From: Balneolaceae bacterium
GTDB taxonomy: Bacteria; Bacteroidota; Rhodothermia; Balneolales; Balneolaceae
DNA length: 59,378 nt
Reading direction: 5' to 3'
Assembly: GCA_007118695.1 (NCBI GenBank)
Contig: SKRC01000074.1
Location: 1-59,378, forward strand
Positions within the stretch are counted from its first letter, which is position 1; each line of letters starts with the position of its first letter. A program made the translations under genes and the position numbers. The notes under the pieces were generated by a model. That model was given only the letters and a program-made list of their open reading frames with translations. It did no database searches and had not been told where the DNA came from. This document shows positions 8,040-16,148 of this stretch, in pieces.

Positions 8040-10964
8040 ATGAAAAGAGTCCTCTTCATCGCGTTTCTTTGCTTGGTATCGGCAGATCTGGTGGCACAAG
8101 GTTTTAACACTTTTAGCGGGCGCAATCACCCGTATTTGAACTGGAAGGTGGCAGAGACCGAGCATTTCAAAATTATGTATCCAGACCGGATTTCAGGTAT
8201 TGAAGCCCTGGTGGCGGCGATTGCCGAAGAGAGTTACCGGGCATTGTCCAGGAACCTGGATGTGGAATTCAGTGAAAAAATACGCATCTATCTGTCGGAT
8301 GAAGATGAAATCGACAACGGTTTTGCCGTACCGATTGGCAATGGCTATACCAATATTTGGGTGGGTGTGAATGAATATGCCGAGAAATGGACCGGGTCTG
8401 AAAAGTGGCTCAGAAAAGTGCTTGCCCATGAACTGGCTCATATTTTCCACTTCGAGGCTACCAGAACCCATTTGGGCTTGTTGAATTATGCCATCGGGAA
8501 TCCCACGCCCAGTTTTTGGGCCGAGGGATTGGCCCAGTATCAGACAGAAAAATGGGATTCCCAGCGCGGGGACCGGTGGCTGCGTACCTCCATTTTCGAT
8601 AGCCGGCCCAGGTATGATGACGGCCAATCCCTGATCAACCGAAGGCTGATGTATGCATCCGGCAATTCTCAGTTACGTTATTTTACCGAAACATATGGAG
8701 ATAGCACACTGGCAGAGATGCTCAGTCAGCGTGAAACGGCATTTGGGATTCTGAAGTACCACGATTTTGACAGCGCCTTCCGCAAAACCATTGATAAATC
8801 ACATTCCGATTTCTTCGAGGAATGGCGTAAACATATGAACATCTACTACAATACGCTGGCGTCTCAAATGGACCGGGTGGATTCCCTCCAATCCAAGCCG
8901 GAAAACCTGCCCGGCCAGTACTTCTATGATGTGAAATACAGTCCTGACCAGTCACACATTGCGGCCCTGTATCTCCCTTCCCTGCAGCGTCCGGTCAGAC
9001 GGCTGTATATCATAAAAAATGATTCGACGCGTGATAGGGAAATAGCTGCCGAAGGCAATATCAGGCATGACCTTGACTGGAGTCCGGATGGTGATAAAAT
9101 GGCATACACTAGAAACGTGAGGGGCGAGCGGAGTTCTCTGTTGAACGATATTTTCATCCTGGAAATGGAGAGCTATGAAGAGACCCGTCTGACACATAGC
9201 AGGCGGGCAATCTCACCGGTATTCAGCCCTGATGGCACTGAACTGGCTTATATAGTCAATGAAGGCGGAACGGCAAATGTGGTGGTTCATAATCTGGAAA
9301 CCGGTCAGGAACGGTATGTCACCTATCATGAAGGGGATATCCAGGTCATTACTCTGGCCTGGAACAAACCGCGAAACGAACTGGTCTTCCAGCGGTTTGA
9401 TAAAGATGGGAGCCGGTATCTGGTTGTGCTGGATATTCAAACCGGCCGTGAACGAATTCTCGACGAAGGAACCGATGACAACCGGATGCCACTGATCAGT
9501 CCGGATGGCAATAAAATTGCTTTTACTTCTCTCAGAGATGACGTACCGAATGTATTTATGACAGACCTTGAAGCCGATTCGACCTGGAGGGTGACAAACC
9601 TGTTTAACGGGGCGGAAGCCCTCGACTGGCTGGCTGCTTCAGACACCCTGGAAACCGAAAAACTGGTGGTCAAGGCAACCGAGACCAAGCGTCGTGAGCA
9701 GATCTATCTGATAGATGCCGGAATGATTCGCGAAGCCATTAATCCGGAAGTTCCCGCAGAGTATGCCACCTGGCGGCGGCACGAACCACCAAACCTGATT
9801 CCCTGGCAGGTCAGGCCGGACGAAAATTTGATTGAGAGCCGCTATGATTATAATTCATGGCGCAATCTGACCCACACCGTTTCCCTGGCTTTACCCTACT
9901 ATATCGGGCCGGACGATTACGGCCTGTTTGGCATGACCAGCTGGACAGAACCGTTGGGGAAGCACCTGATCTCAGCGGCAGGCCTGTTTTCATTTGGAGA
10001 TCTGTCCAACAGCTACGGAATATTGGCCTATATCAATAATCAGCTCTACCCCACTCTTACTTTCAGCGCATTCAGGACGCCGGGCCTGGCACGCTTTTAT
10101 GGCAGCAGTCTGCTGTTTGATCAGCTTGCCGGTGCAGACCTGTCCATGCGCTGGCCGATCGATCGGTTTGAACGCTCTTACCGGCGGAGCTGGTTTACAT
10201 CGGGCCTGCGTTATGTTTCGATTGATTATTTCACATTGAGAGATGCTGATTTGCCGGTCACGCTCCCTGATCCCGAAATAGGCCGGCAAATGGATCTGCG
10301 TCTTTCCTGGATTCTGAAAGAAGAGAGGCCGTATTATCGCAATATCATCCATCCGGTGGATGGCTATGGTGTCCAGTTGAGCCTGAGGGGTGCGGAAAGA
10401 GTATTCGGGGCGGATACTGCATTTCTGACTGTCGATGCCAGCGCTTATACCATCGTCGAACTGCCCGGCCTGCACCGGCTCTTTCTCTCTGGCAGGTTAC
10501 AGGCTCAGTTGGGAGATCCGCTTCCCCAGAATTTTATCGGGTTTTCCAGGCTTGATAATATTGGCCTGCCGGTTGCCCCAGGTATTGAGACATTGCAATC
10601 GATTCAGGCCGAACGGGTAAGGGGATATCGGGAGCTGATTGCAGGGCGTCAGGTGGCTTTCGGTTCTGCAGAATACCGGGTGCCGTTTCTGCCGTCGTTA
10701 CAAACATCCATTCTTGGATTCCTGCGCTTCGGGCCTACTTCTGTGGCACTCTTCGCTGATGCAGGTGCTGTCCGGGATGTGACCGTCTCGGAGTCTGCCG
10801 ATATTACAGACCGCCGTTTGGGATTCGGCGCTGAAATCAAAAATATCGTAGGCTTGGGGCCATTGCGGTTCATACACTCCGTCGGCATAGCCCAGCCTCA
10901 TAACGAACTTTTTGAACGGAACTACGATCTGTATTACCGGGTGAGGGCGAGTGTTCCATTTTAA
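8040..10964 (+). CDS. secreted HExxH peptidase / TolB-type propeller / outer-membrane beta-barrel fusion
   Basis: A 974-residue protein with three parts. A signal peptide (1-19, ending LVAQ) leads into a gluzincin-like zinc peptidase domain: HELAH at 130-134 and a second metal ligand candidate in FWAEGLAQY (Glu 162). Residues about 290-560 hold PD40/TolB-like propeller blades (YSPDQSHIAAL, WSPDGDKMAYT, FSPDGTELAYI, ISPDGNKIAFT). From about 590 to the end the sequence resembles a surface-antigen (Omp85-like) beta-barrel with many alternating strands, ending in the C-terminal Phe typical of outer-membrane barrels. It is probably a surface or periplasmic protease anchored by its own barrel; the substrate is unknown. 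A single gene. Confidence 0.82.
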   Translation: MKRVLFIAFLCLVSADLVAQGFNTFSGRNHPYLNWKVAETEHFKIMYPDRISGIEALVAAIAEESYRALSRNLDVEFSEKIRIYLSDEDEIDNGFAVPIGNGYTNIWVGVNEYAEKWTGSEKWLRKVLAHELAHIFHFEATRTHLGLLNYAIGNPTPSFWAEGLAQYQTEKWDSQRGDRWLRTSIFDSRPRYDDGQSLINRRLMYASGNSQLRYFTETYGDSTLAEMLSQRETAFGILKYHDFDSAFRKTIDKSHSDFFEEWRKHMNIYYNTLASQMDRVDSLQSKPENLPGQYFYDVKYSPDQSHIAALYLPSLQRPVRRLYIIKNDSTRDREIAAEGNIRHDLDWSPDGDKMAYTRNVRGERSSLLNDIFILEMESYEETRLTHSRRAISPVFSPDGTELAYIVNEGGTANVVVHNLETGQERYVTYHEGDIQVITLAWNKPRNELVFQRFDKDGSRYLVVLDIQTGRERILDEGTDDNRMPLISPDGNKIAFTSLRDDVPNVFMTDLEADSTWRVTNLFNGAEALDWLAASDTLETEKLVVKATETKRREQIYLIDAGMIREAINPEVPAEYATWRRHEPPNLIPWQVRPDENLIESRYDYNSWRNLTHTVSLALPYYIGPDDYGLFGMTSWTEPLGKHLISAAGLFSFGDLSNSYGILAYINNQLYPTLTFSAFRTPGLARFYGSSLLFDQLAGADLSMRWPIDRFERSYRRSWFTSGLRYVSIDYFTLRDADLPVTLPDPEIGRQMDLRLSWILKEERPYYRNIIHPVDGYGVQLSLRGAERVFGADTAFLTVDASAYTIVELPGLHRLFLSGRLQAQLGDPLPQNFIGFSRLDNIGLPVAPGIETLQSIQAERVRGYRELIAGRQVAFGSAEYRVPFLPSLQTSILGFLRFGPTSVALFADAGAVRDVTVSESADITDRRLGFGAEIKNIVGLGPLRFIHSVGIAQPHNELFERNYDLYYRVRASVPF

Positions 10965-10970
10965 AGGGTG

Positions 10971-11023
10971 GATTAAGGGATTTTTAGGGGATTTGGTGGA
11001 TTATGAAGATTAAGAGGATTACG
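10971..11023. repeat. GGATTA-type short-unit repeat, copy 2 (R3)
   Basis: GGATTAAGGGATTTTTAGG and following units end in AAGAGGATTACG, the same end as the copy at 5421-5460. It begins 7 nt after the stop codon of the peptidase-barrel gene. Confidence 0.6.
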
Positions 11024-11065
11024 ACTCCCGCACGTGTTTATCGTCAAAGAATCCCCATTAATAAA

Positions 11066-11166
11066 AATTTCTCCAATTCCTTGAATTCTCTAATTTCTTG
11101 AAATTATTGAACTTATTAAACTCTTTAATTCCTTGAATTCCTTGAATTCACCAATTACTTTAATTT
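11066..11166. repeat. GAATTCCTT-type short-unit repeat (R5) at the end of the deacylase gene
   Basis: Runs of TTCCTTGAATTC, TAATTTCTTG, TTAATTCCTTG and similar units, roughly 10-11 nt long. The tract runs into the reverse-strand D-aminoacylase-like gene, whose stop codon (11160-11162) lies in it. Confidence 0.55.
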
Positions 11167-12941
11167 CCAACCCCCGGGCCCCTGATAAATCTCCCGGGCG
11201 TTTTCCCCGTATGCTTGCCGTCATCAAGCACTTGCACCCCGTTCACCCATACATGATATACGCCCTTTGCATACTGATGAGGCTCTTCGTAGGTGGCATG
11301 GTCTTCCACGGTTTTAGGATCAAAGATGACGATGTCGGCAAAATGCCCCTCTTTCAGGAATCCGCGGTCGGTCAGTTTCAGGTTTGTGGCGGGAAAGCCG
11401 GTCATCCGGTGAATGGCTTCTTCCAGCGGGATGAGCTGTTGCTCCCGGACGTATCGCCCCAAAAGCCTGGCAAAATTCCCCCATGCCCGCGGATGCATCA
11501 TTCGGTTGAGCACGGAGCCTTCAGCGGCAAACGTACCGCCGTCTGACCCGAAGCTGACCCAGGGAAGCTGTATCTGCCGCTGCACATTTTCCTCGCTCAT
11601 CAGAAAATAGATTGCGCCAATCCGGCTGTCGTCTTTCACGGTCAGTTCCACCGCAGTGCGGACCTCATCTTCGCGGGTGATCTCTGAATCAGAATCTATA
11701 TCAAGGATTTCGGAAGTCACTTCCCGCAGACTCATTCCGGTATAGGGTTGGAGTCCGGCTGTTCTGAATCCGGTCAGGATGATATTCTCACCGCCGCCCG
11801 CCATCAGGTAGAAATTTTCCCAGTCATCCGACGGAGTGAGCATCTCTTCAATGATCTGCTCGCGGGTTTCGGGGTCCTCGAGCCGCGAGATCCAGCGGGC
11901 ATGGCCGCCAGCCTGGGTCCACGGTGGAAAGATGGCGGCCAGGCTGGTGGCGGCCGCGTTGTAGGTGTACATATTGGCGGTGACCGGCTGGCCACCGGCC
12001 CGGGCTTGCTCCACCAACTCGATCACATCGTCTAGCTTGTGCCAGTTGTTTTGTCCGGCTGCTTTCAGGTGATGGATCTCGGCATGCACTCCGGCCTGGC
12101 GACCGATCTCTATCAGCTCTTCGACCGATTCCACTAATCGGTTACCCTCACTGCGGATGTGTGAGATGTACATTCCATCGTATTTTCCCACTACTTTCGA
12201 CAATTCGATCAACTCGTCGGTACTCGCATAAAATGCCGGCGCATAGATCAGCGATGTTCCGAGACCCATAGCCCCTTCCTCCATGGCTTCACGCACAAGA
12301 TCCTTCATGTTTGCCATCTCTGCTTCCGTCGGCGGCCGGTCAGCATGGCCTACTTCATGAATGCGTAATGTAGTCCCGCCAACAAAGGAGCCAATGTTGG
12401 TTGATACACCCCGTTCTTCGAGCCATTCCAGGAATTCACCCAGTGTACGCCACCGGTGATTTTCCGGGTCTTCTCCCCACCGATTCACTCTCATTGCTTC
12501 GCTCAGCGGCCCCATCGACCACCCCTCGCCAAACAATTCCAGCGTCACCCCCTGCTTGATGCCGCTCATCGATCGGCCATCGTTGATCAGCGGTTCGGCA
12601 CCCCAGCTCAGCATGTTGATAAATCCGGGGGCGACAGCTTTGCCTTCCGCGTCTATGACATCATCAGCTCCATGGCTGTTGCCAATCTCACCCACCCTTA
12701 CGATCCGGTCGCCCCGTATACCGATGTCGGTTTCCACGCCCGGTTCACCGGTGCCGTCATAAATCACTCCGTTGATAATGACCAGATCGTAGTGTTCCGG
12801 TTCCGGTTCAATTTCAGATTCCAATTCAATTTCAGATTCGGGCCTGGGTTCAGTATCCGTATCTGTTTCACAAGCAGCGGACAATATCAGCAAAAAGAGC
12901 AGAGCTGGTAAGAGATCGAACGTACGGTCGGGTGCCAGCAT
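11160..12941 (-). CDS. D-aminoacylase-like amidohydrolase, lipoprotein
   Basis: A 593-residue amidohydrolase-superfamily protein of the N-acyl-D-amino-acid deacylase type. The N-terminus is a lipoprotein signal ending LSAAC (Cys about 24), then an acidic Glu/Pro linker to residue 49, so it is probably membrane-anchored in the periplasm or exported. Metal-site candidates: ISHIRSEG, EIHHLKAAG and SFGSDGG, equivalent to the His, His and Asp of D-aminoacylase. The usual HxH after strand 1 (PGFIDxHxH) is replaced by PGFINMLSW, which differs from the classical enzyme. The C-terminal part (LKEGHFADIVIFDP) is the composite beta-domain. Substrate unknown. Single gene; its stop codon lies in a repeat tract. 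Confidence 0.82.
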   Translation of the reverse strand: MLAPDRTFDLLPALLFLLILSAACETDTDTEPRPESEIELESEIEPEPEHYDLVIINGVIYDGTGEPGVETDIGIRGDRIVRVGEIGNSHGADDVIDAEGKAVAPGFINMLSWGAEPLINDGRSMSGIKQGVTLELFGEGWSMGPLSEAMRVNRWGEDPENHRWRTLGEFLEWLEERGVSTNIGSFVGGTTLRIHEVGHADRPPTEAEMANMKDLVREAMEEGAMGLGTSLIYAPAFYASTDELIELSKVVGKYDGMYISHIRSEGNRLVESVEELIEIGRQAGVHAEIHHLKAAGQNNWHKLDDVIELVEQARAGGQPVTANMYTYNAAATSLAAIFPPWTQAGGHARWISRLEDPETREQIIEEMLTPSDDWENFYLMAGGGENIILTGFRTAGLQPYTGMSLREVTSEILDIDSDSEITREDEVRTAVELTVKDDSRIGAIYFLMSEENVQRQIQLPWVSFGSDGGTFAAEGSVLNRMMHPRAWGNFARLLGRYVREQQLIPLEEAIHRMTGFPATNLKLTDRGFLKEGHFADIVIFDPKTVEDHATYEEPHQYAKGVYHVWVNGVQVLDDGKHTGKTPGRFIRGPGVGN

Positions 12942-13258
12942 GGTGAATGTTATAGATTAATGGGTGTTTGAAGGGGTATATTACGAATGAGGGTAGTAAA
13001 AACCCAAATTCCCGGGCCAATCCGCCGGATTCATTGCGAACCGGTATCCCGGTTTTGGAAGATTCTTCCTGATGGTTTCCTGATACATTTTTCCCACATC
13101 CCCAAGGGCGCTGGCCTTATACGGAGAAAGATCCCATCGAATCGCATTGTGCCTGGGCGAATGCAGTGAATAACCTGCCTTGGTGCGTTTGTTCACCCGT
13201 ATGTACTTTGTGTACTTTCATGTTTCGCAACTCAATTAACTCATCTCCGGCATGAATA
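12942..13258. other. 317-bp interval with one doubtful short reading frame
   Basis: It contains a reverse-strand open frame at 12981-13196 (71 residues, ending GNLGFYYPHS) whose composition looks protein-like (RFAMNPADWPG) but which matches no family I recognise. It may be the eroded end of a lost gene. Nothing else is seen. Confidence 0.25.
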
Positions 13259-13714
13259 TCAGCCCATCCTTGTTTGCAAATAATAAAACAGTAAAAACAT
13301 AATGAAACCGAGTGACATCATATTAAATGCCACAAAACGGATTTTGCGGGGGAGCTGGTCGCGGTTATTTCTGATGGCACTGGCTGACTGTTTCCAGTAA
13401 ACCAGGAGTTGTCCGGTAGTGTAAACGATAATCAGGCACCAGAATGAGAAGACCAGTTCAGGCCAGGAAAACGGGAAAAAAGAGAGGAACAGGCAGGGAA
13501 TGGTAAAAAAGAACAGGTACTTGATGATACTGACCCACATGGAAGGCGGCTTTTCCAGTGCGGCAACGCTTTCGATATAAGAGGCAACAGCCTGAAGCCT
13601 GACAAGGATATACCCGCCGCCGGTCATCAGAAGGGTGCCAAGTGCCAGGTAGTAAATTGAGAACCATCGGAATGAGAGCTCTTCCATAAAATTCAATCCC
13701 AATACATTATTCAT
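13259..13714 (-). CDS. four-helix membrane protein, function unknown
   Basis: A 151-residue protein with hydrophobic segments at about 17-38 (FSIYYLALGTLLMTGGGYIL), 62-80 (IIKYLFFFTIPCLFLSFF), 85-108 (ELVFSFWCLIIVYTTGQLLV) and 128-147 (FNMMSLGFIMFLLFYYL). The loop between helices 1 and 2 carries VASYIESVAALEKPPS. I do not recognise a family. It is divergent from the porin gene with a gap of about 150 nt. An internal Met at residue 10 (MEELSFRW) is an alternative start. Confidence 0.55.
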   Translation of the reverse strand: MNNVLGLNFMEELSFRWFSIYYLALGTLLMTGGGYILVRLQAVASYIESVAALEKPPSMWVSIIKYLFFFTIPCLFLSFFPFSWPELVFSFWCLIIVYTTGQLLVYWKQSASAIRNNRDQLPRKIRFVAFNMMSLGFIMFLLFYYLQTRMG

Positions 13715-13868
13715 TATGAAGGATCAAAGGTAAAAGATTTTCAGTTTCATTCCATTGGAAACGGAATTTAATAACTGAACATCAGGTGTAGATTTATGAA
13801 GATTGGTTGATTTTGGATAACTTCTGAATGCAAAAAAATCAGCTAACTAATTATAACGGGTCAATATT

Positions 13869-14906
13869 ATGAGAAAAATCGGTTTTCTGTCCCTCATTAC
13901 GGTTCTGGTATTTTCTACATTCTTGATAACGGAAACGGCAGTTTCACAAACGGAGTCTGAGGATCCGGATTCCCGGTTATTGTCACTGGTTAAGCACGAT
14001 GTCTTCAGCGTATCGGGTTTGCTTCAGGCGTACGGCAGATTTTCCTTTGAAGACAATAATTTTAACGGCGGCCGCACTTTTCAGGCCGGGAATGCGCGGC
14101 TTACATTTTCCGGGAATCTCGATCAGGATTTTGACTATCAATTTCAGTTTAACTTTGCGCGGGAACCGAATCTGCTGGATGCGTATATCGGCTATAACTA
14201 CAGTGAACGTTTTCGCATACGTGCAGGCGCCCAAAAACCGATAATAAGTGCTGAATTCATTCCGAATCCGGGATTAACCGATTTTATCTCAAGGGCACGA
14301 CTTGTAGGGACTTACTTCAAACCGAGGGAAATCGGGGTGAGTTTTTACGGTGATATCGATCAGTTTTATTACAATGTGGGTATGTACAACGGTACCGGTG
14401 TGACCACCAATGTGGATAACCGGTTTTTTTATACCACACGCCTTGCTTACAACATGGAATTACAGGGTGATGACAACCTCAGAATTGGAGGTAATTTTGC
14501 CTTTGGTGAAAGTTTTGGCACTACAAGCGGAACAACCAACATTCAGTTGGCAGGCAACCGGTATATCTATGGTGCGGATGTACGCTATGAGAACGATACC
14601 TGGATATTTGCCGCAGAAGTGCTGGCCGGAGATCTCGAGGTAACCAATTATATAGCAGGCCCTGAAGAACAGATTATCAGTTATTATATAACAGGCGGTT
14701 ACAAACTCAACGAACAGACTCAGATTCTGGCTCGATGGGATCACTTGGGATTTCAGGAACGAGACCGGCGAAATAACCAGTTCATCCTGGGTTTCACTCA
14801 TTATGCAACTGATCTGATAAGCTTTAAAATTAACCTGATTTCACAATTTGATGAGGTGGCGGATAACCAGATGGGCCTGAGCACCAGCCTGCAGTTTCAG
14901 TTTTAA
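13869..14906 (+). CDS. OprO/OprP-type outer-membrane porin
   Basis: A 345-residue outer-membrane channel of the phosphate-selective porin O/P family. After a signal peptide (1-26, ending AVSQ) comes a region of alternating beta strands with the family-typical opening FSVSGLLQAYGRF, ARLTFSGNLDQDFDYQFQF and GAQKPIISAEF, followed by RLVGTYFKPREIGVSFYG. The C-terminus LSTSLQFQF ends in Phe, the sorting signal for the BAM complex. Solute specificity cannot be inferred: Bacteroidota members are often unrelated to phosphate. Single gene, no phosphate genes nearby. Confidence 0.82.
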   Translation: MRKIGFLSLITVLVFSTFLITETAVSQTESEDPDSRLLSLVKHDVFSVSGLLQAYGRFSFEDNNFNGGRTFQAGNARLTFSGNLDQDFDYQFQFNFAREPNLLDAYIGYNYSERFRIRAGAQKPIISAEFIPNPGLTDFISRARLVGTYFKPREIGVSFYGDIDQFYYNVGMYNGTGVTTNVDNRFFYTTRLAYNMELQGDDNLRIGGNFAFGESFGTTSGTTNIQLAGNRYIYGADVRYENDTWIFAAEVLAGDLEVTNYIAGPEEQIISYYITGGYKLNEQTQILARWDHLGFQERDRRNNQFILGFTHYATDLISFKINLISQFDEVADNQMGLSTSLQFQF

Positions 14907-14977
14907 ATACTTAAGTAAGTTATAAAGTTATATGCAATTTGATGATGCTGTGAAACCGGGTAAAACGGCTGCTGGAT

Positions 14978-15997
14978 CTATTTTTCAATTTTCCTTGCCT
15001 TCCACTTCACTTTTTTGATCAAAAGCCAGGCTCCGAATGCAACGAGCGGCAGAGAAAGCCACTGCCCCATGTTGAAAGTCCATGCCGCTTCAAAGTCGGC
15101 GTGGTGCAGTTTTGTAAATTCAATCAGGAAGCGGCCGGTAAACAGTAGCACCAGGAAGCTCCCGAAAAGAGATCCTTCAGGAGGTTTCTTGTCGTACTTG
15201 TAATAAATCGCCATCAGGACAGCCAGGACCACGATGGTCGAAAGCGACTCGTAAAGCATGGAGGGATGACGCGGAACCATGTCGATATTGGCAAAAATGA
15301 CTGCCCAGGGCACTTCGGTGGCATGTCCCAGGATTTCGGAGTTGAAAAAGTTGCCGATACGTATGAACATGCCACCGACGGCAACAGCAGGCACCACTCT
15401 GTCGGCAAGCCAGAAAAAAGTCATTCTCGGGGTTCTTTTAACATAGAGCCACATGGCCAGGATGATCGCCACAGCAGCGCCATGCGATGCCAGTCCGCCT
15501 CTCCAGATAGCCGGAATCAACTGCGGGTTGCGCAAGTAGAACTCCAGATCATAAAAGATCACATGACCAAGGCGTGCGCCCACCACTGTCGCAATAAGTA
15601 TGTAGATTAAAAGCAGGTCAATTTCATCCTGGGTCCGGCCACCGTCTCGCAGAAGTTTGGCGCCGAGCAGGTACCCGAATATAAAAGCACAAGCAAACAT
15701 CAACCCGTACCAGCGCGGTTCGATGGGGCCGATGGAATCGATAGTTGGGCCGCCGATCAGCAAAAAAGGCAATTGTCCGGCAATGATTCCGCCAAAAATC
15801 AGTGCCCAAGGTTTCCATGCAGGAACAGATGCACGCTGTTTCTCATCGGAAGGAATGTATTTCTGCCACGCCAGGTAGATCAATAAGGCACCGATTACAA
15901 GTCCCCAGGTATAGATCGGCAACGGCAGCTCCCATTGGGGTATGGAGTAAATGATGGGATCGGTATCCCAGACAAAGTAGTTATCAGTCTGTTGCAT
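14978..15997 (-). CDS. lgt: prolipoprotein diacylglyceryl transferase
   Basis: An inner-membrane enzyme that transfers the diacylglyceryl group of phosphatidylglycerol to the lipobox Cys of prolipoproteins, the first step of lipoprotein maturation. At 339 residues it is slightly longer than usual because of an extended segment between helices 1 and 2. Visible signatures: RWYGLMFACAF, ARLGHVIFYD, WRGGLASHGA, the Lgt signature around GGMFIRIGNFFNSEILG, and RHPSMLYES. At least seven hydrophobic helices can be counted. At least four predicted lipoproteins in this window would be its substrates. Gene order downstream of AsmA on the same strand, with a repeat-filled gap of about 145 nt. Confidence 0.95.
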   Translation of the reverse strand: MQQTDNYFVWDTDPIIYSIPQWELPLPIYTWGLVIGALLIYLAWQKYIPSDEKQRASVPAWKPWALIFGGIIAGQLPFLLIGGPTIDSIGPIEPRWYGLMFACAFIFGYLLGAKLLRDGGRTQDEIDLLLIYILIATVVGARLGHVIFYDLEFYLRNPQLIPAIWRGGLASHGAAVAIILAMWLYVKRTPRMTFFWLADRVVPAVAVGGMFIRIGNFFNSEILGHATEVPWAVIFANIDMVPRHPSMLYESLSTIVVLAVLMAIYYKYDKKPPEGSLFGSFLVLLFTGRFLIEFTKLHHADFEAAWTFNMGQWLSLPLVAFGAWLLIKKVKWKARKIEK

Positions 15998-16024
15998 ATT
16001 GCAGGTTCAATTCATGTGGCCGGC

Positions 16025-16148
16025 CGAAGATACGAATGAATATCGAATAATGAATATTGAACTCCGAATGTCGGTAATCCGGTTTCAAATATCCAATTCA
16101 ATCCCTTCGAAATTCGTTATTCGTTGTTCAATATTCGATATTCAATTC
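16025..16148. repeat. ATTCGATATTCAATA-type short-unit repeat (R4), copy 1
   Basis: Imperfect units such as GAATATCGAATAATGAATATTG and TTCGTTATTCGTTGTTC fill the gap between lgt and the AsmA-like gene. The AsmA stop codon (16142-16144) is inside the tract. A similar tract is at 21077-21124. Confidence 0.6.

Noticed and set aside
12981-13196. 71-residue reverse-strand reading frame
   Set aside because: No recognised family, no clear ribosome binding site, and no operon partner; kept only as a doubtful remnant in the interval description.
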